64,000 nucleotides of DNA, taken from Circinella umbellata (Eukaryota > Mucoromycota > Mucoromycetes > Mucorales > Lichtheimiaceae). Positions within the stretch are counted from its first letter, which is position 1, and each line of letters opens with the position of its first letter. The DNA lies in assembly GCA_025093555.1 (NCBI GenBank), contig JAIWNF010000031.1, forward strand, positions 372,001 through 436,000. The letters run 5' to 3'. The position numbers and the translations under genes were made by a program. The notes under the pieces are model-generated. The model did not search any database, was not told the origin of the DNA, and saw nothing but the letters and a program-made list of their open reading frames with translations. Below are positions 34,065 to 45,557 of this stretch, one piece after another.

Positions 34065-34818
34065 ATTTATATATTAAAGAAAAAAAGTATATACAAAGCC
34101 CTATTATTATTATTATTATTATTATTATTAAATACCCTTCCACCCCACCTCCTCCCTCCTTTCTCCCGAAATCTATCTCTTTTATTCTCGACGATAACTA
34201 TATTATATTTTATATATTTCTCTCCCCTATTTTTTTGGTTATTGACGACAATGGATTATTACATTGTTACGTATTTTTTTTTATATTATATATAGTTTCT
34301 TTTATTTTATTCTTCTCTTTTTTCTTTCTTTGTACATGCTTTTATATATATATTTTTAAATTCTATTCCCATCTCTTTATATATCTCATATTATATATAT
34401 ATATATATACACTCACACACTCACTCACTCACTCACGAAAAAAAAAAGACTCTTTTCCTTTCCTTTTTGAATATCAAACTCTATGTATATTTTTTTTTTA
34501 TTTATATATTTTTTTGTTAAACGAAAAGTTGTGAAACAAATCTGGGAAGTGATATAAATCAAAAAACTTGACAATGAATTGACCAATGAAATGAAAGTAA
34601 CTCGTCATGCTTTCAAGATAAACAAAAACAATCTTTCATTCCCCCTTATCCTTTCTTTCAATTGGTAATATCTGATATATTAATTAAACGGTGTGTTCTC
34701 TTTCTCTTTTTTTTTCTTTCCTTCTCTCTCTCTCTCTCTCTTTAATTTATTTTTTTCTTACATTAAAACTCTTCGAACCCAAACTGAATTTACTTTTTAT
34801 ATTTCACTTGAACGAGAA
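34065..34818. other. Intergenic, TA/CT-rich
   Basis: An ATT microsatellite at about 34104-34129, TA-rich runs and a CT-rich leader before the bHLH gene. No coding signal. Confidence 0.5.
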
Positions 34819-35214
34819 ATGATGGGCATGAATAAAAGAACAACAACAACAACAAATATATCCAATAACGCAACATCAAGAAGAGAATCATCTTCATCAC
34901 AACATAGCCTTATTGAGAAACGAAGACGTGAACGCATCAATGATAAAATTCAACAACTGAAAGAAATTATACCAACATGTAATCCTTACTCCGATCAACA
35001 ACCCATTCGAGGTCCATCGTTTCACCAACCTTTACACAAATTAGCTATCTTAGAAGCTGCTATTGATTATATTCAACAAATGCATCAGACCCTATTAAAT
35101 CATTCCTCCGGCGATGATAGTCATTCAATGATATTAACTGACCCAAATGTTTTAAAAGTAATTGAACATGCTCATCAATGCAAACAAGAAGAAGCTAAAA
35201 GTCGACTGATGTAG
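34819..35214 (+). CDS. Small bHLH transcription factor
   Basis: Single exon of 131 residues starting at the first of two adjacent ATGs. Residues about 27-90 form a basic helix-loop-helix: HSLIEKRRRERINDKIQQLK carries the H-x3-E-x3-R arrangement of E-box binders. Helix 1 ends KEIIPTCNPY, a roughly 20-residue loop follows, and helix 2 reads LHKLAILEAAIDYIQQMHQT. A short C-terminal helix (VLKVIEHAHQCKQEEAK) could extend dimerisation. The N-terminus is Thr/Ser/Asn-rich. With the Glu and final Arg present it should bind CANNTG, probably CACGTG. The orthologue cannot be named from so small a protein. Confidence 0.85.
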   Translation: MMGMNKRTTTTTNISNNATSRRESSSSQHSLIEKRRRERINDKIQQLKEIIPTCNPYSDQQPIRGPSFHQPLHKLAILEAAIDYIQQMHQTLLNHSSGDDSHSMILTDPNVLKVIEHAHQCKQEEAKSRLM

Positions 35215-36048
35215 TAGTAGTCCCTTATTTTTTTTTTAACTTTTTTTGTACTACAACAACACCTTCATTTCATCCATTGATATACCCTTTTATCCCTCAT
35301 TCATTATTTTTACTTTTATTCCCAATTTTGTCCATTTTTCTTCTTTTTTTATGCATTTCCTTCTCACTCTCTTTTTTTTATATTTATTTTGTCATGATAC
35401 ATTGAAACATGTCTTTTTAAATAACTGACCCTTTTTTTCTTAGCACTTTATATATATATAAAAGAGTAGAAATTGATATTTATATTTATATATAAATTAC
35501 ATATATTGCATTTATAATAAACATAAACAAAATCGGCGATCTTCTTCTTTTATTTCACATAAAAAAAAAACTTACTCCGAAACCAAGCAAAAAAAAAAAA
35601 ATGGATCACCGCACATATCACACCATGATATATTTAATGAGTGGGTTTGTCTGAATATATCTCTCATATGAAAGAAAGGAAATTGGGGGGTGGAGGATGG
35701 TTTATTTAAAGTTTTTTTTTTTTTTTTTTTTTTGAAAATATAAAAAAAAGTTGGATATAGGATGACTCAAATTCATTTCCATGGTAACTTTTGTTGTTGC
35801 TATGTGTTGATTGATATTAGTAAAGAGAGGCAAAGGGAATGGAGGTAAAAAAAAAAAAAATCATCTGCACAAGCGGTTCTTTATTTTTGCAGAACGCGTG
35901 TTACAAAAAAAAAAAAAAAATAGCAAGAACACAGCACGTCACAAGCCAACAAAATCTTGGGTTCTTTCTTTCTCTCTCATTCACTCTCTTTTTATTACTT
36001 CTCAGCTTTACGCACCTTTATAAAACTTCAATAAAAAAAAAAAACATT
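35215..36048. other. Intergenic, AT-rich
   Basis: Long A and T runs (for example about 35711-35733). A TTTATAAAACTTCAATA segment just before the Svf1 ATG is probably leader. No gene seen. Confidence 0.5.
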
Positions 36049-37421
36049 ATGGCATCTTGGTGTAAGTATTAGATACCCCACTTGAAGAGTTCTTGTTTTT
36101 TTTTTTTTTTCGAATGCAAAAATAATAAAAAGAGACTTTTTGTATTATATAGTTTCTCAGTTATCGAGTACCGTTTCAAACGTCACTGGTTTGGGTGGTC
36201 AAGTGGAAGCCGTTCGAACTTATGCTGACACTGTCACCGATGGTCAATATTTTGGCAAGTTGGAAGAACATGATCTCGATTGGACTTTGGCAGATGGTTC
36301 ATCGACCGAGAACCAAGTCTTTTATGTCACTACAAAGTCGGGTGCTTTTGCCTTTGTTCAATTAATTCATTCTAACATTGGGTAAAGTTTTTTTTTTTTT
36401 TTTTTAAAAAAATGTCGGAAAAGATGGTTGGGGGGTGGGGTGGGGAAATATATATATGGCCATGTTTCTCATTTATTTACTCTTTTTTTTTTTTTTTTTT
36501 TTTTTCAGAATCTGGAACCCTACTGTATCCATTACTTGTCGTTTTTATGACCCCAACAGCAAAACCAATGCGTTCAAGAACATTAATATGTCATCCAAGT
36601 TTGAATTATCAGAAGACCGTCGTTCTGTTAAAACCGATCATTTCAACATTACATTGGATCCCACACAAACTACTTATAAAATCGAAATCACCCATCCGGA
36701 GTTGGTCGTATCCATGGATTTTACACGCGTGGATCGTGGTTTCAAGGTAGGAGAAGGCAAGACATATCTTGGCGGCGATCAAGCATCAGCCGCTGGTTTT
36801 GTGTCACACAAATTTTGGCCTAAAGCTATTGCCAAGGGTACCTTTATTGTCGATAAAGTCTTGCATGAAGTCGAAGGTGACGGTACATTTATTCATGCTA
36901 TTCAAGGTATGCAACCTCAGTTGATTGCATCCAATTGGAATTTCTGTACTTTCCACAGTCAAGAAGCATCTTTATCTATGATGCAATTCCAAACTACCAA
37001 ACAATATGGTGCTATTAATATCAACCAAGGCTCCATCGTATTGAATGGAAAATTGATTTCGGTTTCGGTAGAAAATCATGTTGAGTTGTTGGATTTGGCC
37101 AAGGATGAGGAAACAGAATATGATATTCCACAGAAGATCAAATTGACTTGGAAGGGAAAGACAATTAAGGAAGAAGGAGATGAAGAGCCTGCCAAGGATG
37201 TGCATGTTGAAATGGTGGTTACAGTCAAGAATTTGGTGGATAAGATTGATGTGTTGAATGAAATCCCATGGTTTTTGAAGAAATTAGTTCAAACATTTGT
37301 AGTCAAGCCTTATATTTATCAATGGTTGGATACTGCTTCAGCTGAAATTACTGTTGGTGATGAAAAGGTGGTGACAGAAGGCAAATGTTTCCAAGAACTT
37401 GTCTTTGTTTCTCAATTCTAG
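36049..37421 (+). CDS. SVF1: Survival factor 1 (Svf1-like lipocalin/calycin protein)
   Basis: Three exons (36049-36061, 36153-36381, 36509-37421) encode 384 residues. The first exon holds only MASW plus one base; splicing gives MASWFSQLSSTVSNV. The body matches the Svf1 family: HDLDWTLADGSSTENQVFYV, QLIHSNIGIWNPTVSITCRF, the central KAIAKGTFIVDKVLHEVEGD, ASNWNFCTFHSQEASLSMMQ and a C-terminal beta-barrel (PQKIKLTWKGKTI, WLDTASAEITV). Svf1 is a two-domain calycin fold; in yeast it protects against oxidative stress and carries ceramide between ER and Golgi, with an N-terminal amphipathic helix that binds membrane. The start here fits that helix. Confidence 0.92.
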
Positions 37422-39818
37422 TTTTTTTCTTCTTCTTCTTCTTCTTATTACTATTTCCTCTCTCTTTTGCTTATATAACACCCAATTTATATTTATATTT
37501 CTATTACTATTATTATTATTATTATTACTATTATTGCTATAAAAAAAACTCCTTCTCCCTCTCTCTCTCTTTCTCTAACTTTTTTTTTTGTTTTACCATA
37601 ATATTACAAACACATACACATTTATATTATTCACAATCTCAACAACAATGTATACACACACACACACACACACACACATTCACACACACCATTTTATTAT
37701 TTTTTTTATATACGCAACAACAAATTAATTTGGTTTTTTCCTATTTTTTATTTTTATTTTTTATTTCCTGGGGGAGGGAACTGTATTGGAGGCTAAATAT
37801 TGAAGGTGATCATTTTGTTTTTAATTCTGTAGAATACCCTTTTTCCACCCTCTTTCTCTTTCATTTTAATCATTTCACATTTTTTTTTCTCTACCTTTCC
37901 TTTCTTCCCTCCCTCCCTTTTCTTTTATTAATACAGTATATATATTTTCATAAATCGGTAATATTTTTATTATTATTATTATAATTAAAGCATTTTTATT
38001 ATATTACATTATCGCATGGAGATTCTAATAAAGTCTTTCTTATTTATCAATAGGATAGTTACATATAATTCTAGTACGATACACACTATTTGGCATTATA
38101 AGAATTGCATAATGATATGGAAGTTCATCATATATCTAATGCTTCTTTCATCATGAGCAAAGCAAGTAAAAATTAAACTTTTCTATAATTTTGTTTGTTT
38201 TGTTTGTTGGATAAGGAAAGGCAGAACCTGGGGCTCGAATACATGCATTGAATGGGTTAGGCTAAAAATTATCATATTGACTTGCGCCTTGGGGGGGGGC
38301 ATGTGGTCACTTACTTGCAGAACATGATGATTACGTTATGTATAAATTTAAAGAGTAGTGGGGGGGGGGAGAGAATGAACCTAAACATCAAAGATAATAC
38401 GTAAAATGGCACGTATTGATATGTTTAATATGTTAGAGATAATCAGTCCACTCATCCACACGCAGATGTGTTTTTTATATAGTTTCACACTACGTAATAA
38501 CTATTCATAGCAAATCGAATATGTCTTTATTCTTGTTGCTACTATTTGTAATAAAAAAATAGTCATATTATACGTCATATATACTGTATATATAATAGCA
38601 ATAGTTTGACGTAGTGGTTGACGACACTAAACGTCAATAAAAAGAAGAGAGTTACAAATACATTGTCAACGACCTACGTATCGGTCAATCGAAGCAATAT
38701 AATAATAATGAGCATAGTCATGTTTGAATTCCTTTGCTGTTTTAAGTGTCACTGTACCTGTTTATTTTGCGATTCTATTTGCTACGTATGTAATAATATA
38801 CACTTGAAGCGCCTCTTTTCTGTGTGTGTGGTGTTTTTTTTTTTAATTATAAACCCCTTGTTGGTTGCTATATAGACAATAAAGCGTATGTTAATTTACT
38901 TTTTACTATTGAAAACAACATTATTTAATGACGTTATGCTTTTTGGTAAATTTAAATAGGGAGCATTTTTGATATATCTCAAATGACGCTAATATTTTTT
39001 TTTTTCAAGTGGCCATGGGTAGGGAAAACGAAGACTGAATCTTAATTCAATAACCTAGAAGCAAACTTTTGTCAAAAACATTAATGTGTTAGCCAATTAT
39101 TGGTCGTAGCTTTTATATGACCTTGCAAGAAAAAAAAAAAAAGGCAAACCCCTCCGTACAACGTGCCATATTTCGGATAAACATAAAAATTATATTTGTT
39201 AATTCGATCCTAAATAGGCAAATCACACGGACACTACGTTGTACAAAAAATGGTCCGTTCACACTAATTACAAAAACCGGGATCTACCTTGTCAGAATAA
39301 AAGATACAAATTCTAATAATTATAACAAATAGCTGTTCCAGCTTTATTTAAATGAAATATATAAAAAAAAATTACAATATGTAGATTGTATCATTGAGTA
39401 AAGAGAAAATAAAAATAAAAATAAAAATAAAAGAATAGAACAGTTTTTTTTTTGTTTGAACAATTCAAAGACACGTGAAATGTGATTGACTTAAAAAAAA
39501 ATAAGAGGAATAAATGAGAAAGATACGTAGCTAAATAATAAAAAAAATATATATGAATGACACGATAAATAGTATAAGAGAAAAAATGGGGTTGGGGAAT
39601 ATATAGTTTTACACAATAAAATAATAATAATAAAAAAAGCAATGCGGGATGAGACGATAGTTAGTGAAAAGAGATGGAGATAAAAAAAGAAGAAAAGAAA
39701 AACGACGGTTAAAAGTGAAAAGAATGAGAGTGAGCGAGAAGAGAGAGGGAGAGAGGGAGAGAGAAAGAGATGGGTGAATATAGATAAGATAAATATGTAA
39801 TGACAGTTTGTAATGTTT
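37422..39818. other. Convergent intergenic region with microsatellites
   Basis: This is the 3' flank of Svf1 and of the RasGEF gene. It contains CTT and ATT repeats, (CA)n at 37652-37678, poly-G tracts near 38291 and 38360, and a GTACAACGT/ACGTTGTAC inverted pair at about 39157 and 39232. A 199-codon frame directly after Svf1 is low-complexity and not a gene. Confidence 0.5.
37652..37678. repeat. (CA)n microsatellite
   Basis: ACACAC run of about 13 units in the 3' flank of SVF1. Confidence 0.9.
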
Positions 39819-42800
39819 TTATGCTGCAGATTCTCTTGGTTCAAGTTGTAAACTTCGTTCATAAAGATTATCAAGATCTCGGCTACTTTCCAAATGTTGC
39901 TTAATGAAAGTTTGTAATTCTGGAACAGTAGCCAAATTATAAGGTGCAGATTGGAATTGATTGATTTCACGAATCACCTCCGCGGCCTTTTGTCGTTTAG
40001 CAAAATTAATTAATCCTGTAGATTTGTTAATTAAGTCAGAGTTGCCATCTTCGATAAATGTTAAATCTTGAAGATAAATGCCCAAGAATGGAATACAAGG
40101 TGGATTCACTGAATGAATCATTTCACGATATTCGGTGAAGTTACGATTAGCACCCATCAATTTTCGGATGTTGCCCAAGCTTTGTATTGTTCGATTGCCT
40201 ACCAACTAAAATAACAAATAATATATATATATAAAATAGATTAAGATCCAGTAATTATCTTCTTTTCATTAATGACATCTAATTCAGCTTTTGAAAAAAG
40301 AATAGAAAAAGTAAACTTACATCCCAAGTCTTTTTAAGTCGGCCAATGGCGCTATTATCAAATGCAGATATAATAGCCATACACGTGTTATAATTGTTTG
40401 TACTTCGGCATCGCTAAAATATAAAAATAGATACGTTAGATGTGATGAACATCCTCATTATTCTAGAATTTTTTTTTTCATTCTCATCATTCCTCCTTCA
40501 TTTTAAATAAATGTACTTACAGAAGCAACTTGAGCCCAATACTTAATCACAACGACTCGTTTCTTTGCTTCCTCATTGGCCAAGATACTATCAGTAACCC
40601 AACATGTAAGTCGATTACAGTAATCAATCGATTGCTTGACATTCATGGCTACCGTTCCTTCGGTATCTTCACGCGACCAGGCCTTATTCAAACATTCGAT
40701 AGGTCTGATACTGCTGTACAACTTAAAGTCCATGAGAGTCAATTGGCGCGAGAGTTCCATAGCGTCTATATCTAAAAGGGTAATACGCGTGATATCTTTG
40801 GGTTTGATCGGCATCGGAGCTGCCATTGTGTTGGGTACAAGTTTTTTCAAACCACCGTTAGCGTCCAATTCTTTACGCTTTCGAATCAATCGATTCAATT
40901 GATCTGCTGAGAAAGAGGAAGCATCTCGAATAACCGTATTGGTAAAAAATTCCAATCGACCAAGGATATGTTCGTCTTCATCATTATAATAATTTTCGAG
41001 CCAACTCTTCATAACATTAAATACACTATATAAAATATTTATAGGGTTCAATCCCGAGAATAAATTTTATAAGTTCCGATGCATTTCGTTTGCACTAAAA
41101 AAAAAAAAAAGGGATTATCATTATCCTCATCATTCTTACCGTAAACGGACAAGTTTTTGTTTTTGGTCAGTCCAGGTCTCGAGTTCACAGGGTGTCAATC
41201 CTTCAGATGGTCTTAAATTATATCGTTGCTCCAATAATGTCAAAAATTCCTCAGTTGTACAGAAAGATCGGTATGTCAGCAAAAACGTTGCAATAAAGCT
41301 CGTGTCTAATAATCATAAGGAAAAAATAGGAAAGAAGGAAAAGTCAGGCCATTTTATGTCAACGATAATGCCTTTATAAACAACAACAATAACAACGATA
41401 AAAGAAACACGCGCAAAACAGGTTTTTATGTTACACAACAGCAATTTTAAACTTACCTAGCGTATCATGCAGTGTCAATCGTTCCACAAGAGCCCGCAAA
41501 GTACCGCCTTTAACATTGCCGTCCGATCCAAATACTATTTCATCAGGAGCATAATCATATCCAAGACACCACTGTGTTCGCTCATCATTATTACGATTGG
41601 TCAATTGTACTTTACGTGTTTTTGAAATAGGTGAAGAGGCTGTAAATTCATCTTGATCGTAATTATAGTTGGTGTTGTTACTGCTGTTGGGTATCATATC
41701 GTCGTATGGCATATTGCTAGTGATGGGTGACATCGGTACTTCTTTGTCTCGTGGTTCCATTTGCTTAAAATAGTTTTTACGTTGCTGCACCATTTCTTCC
41801 ACGTTAGCAAAAATAACACCGATCGTGTTTTCTACCAATTGAACAGCGTTGTCAATGCCGCCAACGCACTGCCCAACATTGACATCGGCACTGCTGAGTG
41901 TTTGAACAGCTGCAAATAAGTTACCAACGGAATTATATAAATTTTGCTTGTTGACATGGAAATCGGCTAGCGATGGTATCTTGGTCCCGTCTACACTACT
42001 CAAATCAACATCTTCTAATATGCTGAGATACTGACCAATTTGCATGGATAAATTGCGGAATAAAATCACCACGTTGGATCGTGCTCGACTACTGTTACGT
42101 ATACGTTCAATATCATCATAATCTTCGTCATCCGTATGGTTGAAATCTTCTTCCCGAATTGTCAAAATAAATGCTGCTGCTTTGGATAATGCATCGGTTG
42201 ATCCATACACTTGATTTGCATGGGTTTGCAAACTGACGATTAAATCTTGATTCAAAGGGTATTTTGCTTTTTGTACCAATACTTGATTATATCGATCAAC
42301 CATACTCGTTCGTCTGTTATCTTTGTCGTTTTCACCTGATAAATCATTGTTATTATTTCCTTGTTGTTGATTTGAAGCAATAACAATATCTTGTCCAACG
42401 TTACCGTTGGCTGTCATATGATGCGAGTTTGGATTTATTAAAAGTTGAGGTTTTACTTGCTCGACATGGATTCCTTTTTCTTGGCAAACAGTGACAAAGC
42501 TACGAACAGAGGCAAGGACATCACCAGCATCTCGTTGAACACGATAAAGCATCTCTGGTTGCATTGTATTTTGTGATACTTCTGCTGCTGTTTTCACTGA
42601 CAAGACTAGTTTTGAAAGTGCTGCCATGACAGCACGATGAGGATCGCGCAAAAGGCGATCTTGCATATGTATTGATTCTTTATCCAGCGTGCCTGAAGCA
42701 TAGAGCATAACACGAATAGCAACTACAATGGATGATGCATCTTGGACAAATGTTTCACGTTCTCCACGTTGTGCTGCAGTATTTAAATGATGAATGGCCA

Positions 42801-44288
42801 ATGCAATTCCACTTGATAATTTTTGCCATGTAAGTGGTTCTTCGGCGTTTTCGGCTGCGTTTCTATCTGCTTGATCGTCATGGGGATCAAACGTATCAGG
42901 GAAGTTGACCCCGCGAGATTGTGGTTGGACAGGTGCGTCGTCTAAATCTGAATCGGAATCCTTTGCATTCTTCTATTTAATGAAAAAAGAACAAATATAT
43001 AATTTAGGTAATAATGTGAGACATATTGTTTTTTTTTAAAAAAAAATCACATACGCACACATGCCGCGTATTCTATATAAAAGTACAGGTGTATTCCCAC
43101 ACTATACGACTTACTAATCGACCAGTAATTTTATCAATATCATTATGATCCCATGTTGTTTCTTGAGTAGTTAAGTTACAATAATAAATCCGCCCCTGAG
43201 GAGTTACTCGTTCTACCCATTGAGACATGGCCTATCAAAATGGATTAATAATCAACTTAACACAAATTGTATAAACAGCCCACAAGGAATTATAAAAACT
43301 CGAGAAAAGAAAAAGGGAAATAAAAATTTTACATTGGATGATGCACCACCAGGAATATCTGAGATCGTCGTTTCTGGTGATTCCACATTGGCTGGTAATG
43401 AGTCAATACTTAACCGATTCATACGACTATTAGACAGTCGTTTACGGTTAATATCATGAGCAAAATCATCATCATCATCATATTCGTCATAATATTCTTC
43501 TTCTGAATAACTATCTGTTGCGAATTGACCATCAAGATATTCTTCTTGACTATCATATTCACCATCTGATACATGACCAGGGTGATCATATTGCATTTTT
43601 CCAGTTCGATGATTATAATAATAATAGGTAGAACCATCTTCTGCTACTTGCACTGACCAACCATCAGGTAATGAATCTGCTGAACTTGCTTGACTCATAC
43701 GATTACTTGATGTCCAACCAAAACTAGTTGATGTTCCTCCACTTGGTGGAGGTGATACAGAAAATGGGTGTCGAGTATTCGATTGTCCAAGCGTCCGTAT
43801 AGAAGCACGGTGACTGCCACTTCCACTGCGTCTTTTGGAAGTTCGTTGTGTTGGACGACGTCGAAATTGTTGTTGTTGTTGTTGTTGCTGCTGCTGTTGA
43901 GATAGTTGAAATTGCGGGTCAGACCGTACTGAGGTGGGGGATGCTGCAAGGGGTCGTTGTTGCTTATTTGCTACCGTTGTTTCAGAATTATTTTCTTCAA
44001 TGACTTCGACGTAATTACTTGGAAACCAACCACGCGATCCTCCGCACCTGTTGACAAATAAACTCGTTAATTTTTTAAGTTCGAAATAATAATAAATATA
44101 TATATATATATATAACACCAGCTCGTCTCACTATGTAAAAATTACCATCCATCCCACCAACCAGAATCAAGTTGAGCAAGTACATCAATACAATCGTCTT
44201 TATTAAAATTCAGGGACGCAGGTTCCTCCGAATAAAAAGGATAGATCGCCCTGACTCGACAAATTATTTTTGGAAAGGAAGACGCCAT
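39819..44288 (-). CDS. Cdc25-type Ras guanine-nucleotide exchange factor with SH3 and two WW domains
   Basis: Eight minus-strand exons (44288-44146, 44047-43333, 43231-43115, 42972-41457, 41305-41140, 41025-40521, 40413-40321, 40205-39819) join in phase to 1213 residues. An SH3 domain (residues about 10-63: RVRAIYPFYSEEP, SGWWDGWCGG, RGWFPSNYVEVI) is followed by a polyQ run. WW-like domains lie at about 175-205 (LPDGWSVQVAEDGSTYYYYN) and about 290-318 (QWVERVTPQGRIYYCN..TTWDHND). The RasGEF-N motif is DTSFIATFLLTYRSFCTTEE. The catalytic domain has DIDAMELSRQLTLMDFKLYS, NNYNTCMAIISAFDNSAIGR, LKKTWD and PPCIPFLGIYLQDLTFIEDG. It should load Ras with GTP and feed cAMP or MAPK signalling in growth and morphogenesis. 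An SH3 ahead of a Cdc25 domain is the S. cerevisiae Cdc25 layout; the WW pair is an addition. Confidence 0.92.
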
Positions 44289-45557
44289 GGCACCTGCATG
44301 TGTTTTTTTTTTCTTTTAAAAAAATAGAGGGAAGAGAAAACTGAGAAATTGAAAAGAAGAAAAAAAAAAAAAAAAAGAGGAGAAATGTGTCAAATGCAAG
44401 GAAAAGAGAGAGAGGAAGAGAGTGACGACGAAAAGGTAAATGAAGAAGAAGAAGAAAAAGAAAAGGAAAGAAAAATAACGAGAGAATGGATTTGGCTGGT
44501 GTGTTGTGTGTCTCAGTTGTTAAAATTCCTATAGTAACAATAATAAGCTTTTTTTTTTTCTCTTTTCTTTTTCTTGGAGCGGTGAATTTACCATATAATG
44601 CACACTCCGCTAAAAATTGATAAGCTTCTTAATTGTTTTCTAAAAGTGATTATATTGGGCTCCTAGCAACAAATATTCAATCTAGAACTTAAAAAATTAT
44701 TAAAAGTGAAAAAGAAAAAGAAGTAAGTATACTCTCTCTCTCTCTCTCTCTCTCTTTCTAGCTGAGTGTGTATATATTTTATATACATTTGTGTGGGGTG
44801 GGATACCAAAGGGATTATTGTAAAAAAAAAAAATGTTGTGTGGGTATATGTGTCTATAACGAGGGAAAGTGGACATGCGCATTTGGTCTCTTTTCTTCAT
44901 TTTGTCACACAATTGCCTCCCCAAAGTGAGAGTATTTCGGTAGTGCTACATTGCACCCTGTTCGCCCGATCAGTCTTTAGTTATAAGCCAAGAGATGCAT
45001 AATCTTAGCCTCAAAGATAAATAAGTATAGTGCCTTATTTAAAAGCTGATTCATCCATTCTGATCGTACCACTATTATGGATTCGGAGCAAAATTGAAAA
45101 CAGTATATGGATTTTATTTATGATATACATTTATGTGGTACCAAATTCACCACGTTTTTTTACACTTTAACAAGTTTTTGTAACCAGGCCAAAAAGAAAG
45201 GAAAAAAGAACATAAACAAAGCTGGGGTTGTTTTTATTCATTATAATCAAATAAATGCTAATTTGATATTTGGTGCTTACTTTTTTTTAATAAATAACAG
45301 TAGATACATGAAGAGAACAAATACATATTATTGTAAATAGTAATTATCTATAATTAACTGTGTTATAAGATGGTATTTGTTGAGACAAATTGATCTTCTT
45401 GAACTTTGTCAAATTTTCCTACGTAGATAAAAAGTATTTTCTTTTAATTTGACTTTATACATATAGTTCCATATTATTTGATGATTACATAAACTTTTTT
45501 TTTCTTTCGGTTTTTCTCTTCTTTTTCCTTCTCTTTTTTACTAATACTATCTCTTCT
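44289..45557. other. Intergenic, purine/pyrimidine tracts
   Basis: This is the 5' flank of the RasGEF and the 3' flank of the Fab1 gene. It contains an AG-rich block (about 44330-44480) and a (CT)n run at 44731-44756. No gene supported. Confidence 0.5.

Noticed and set aside
37385..37984. 199-codon plus-strand frame after Svf1
   Set aside because: It overlaps the end of SVF1 in another frame and is almost entirely Phe/Leu/Tyr/Ser from CT- and CA-rich simple sequence; no start signal or domain.
38220..38295. Degenerate tRNA-like sequence on the minus strand (TATTCGAGCCCC)
   Set aside because: The B box is imperfect and the acceptor arms do not pair; at best a dead fragment.
39491..39970. 159-codon minus-strand frame
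   Set aside because: It overlaps the 3' exon of the RasGEF in a different frame and continues through AT-rich flank; low complexity.
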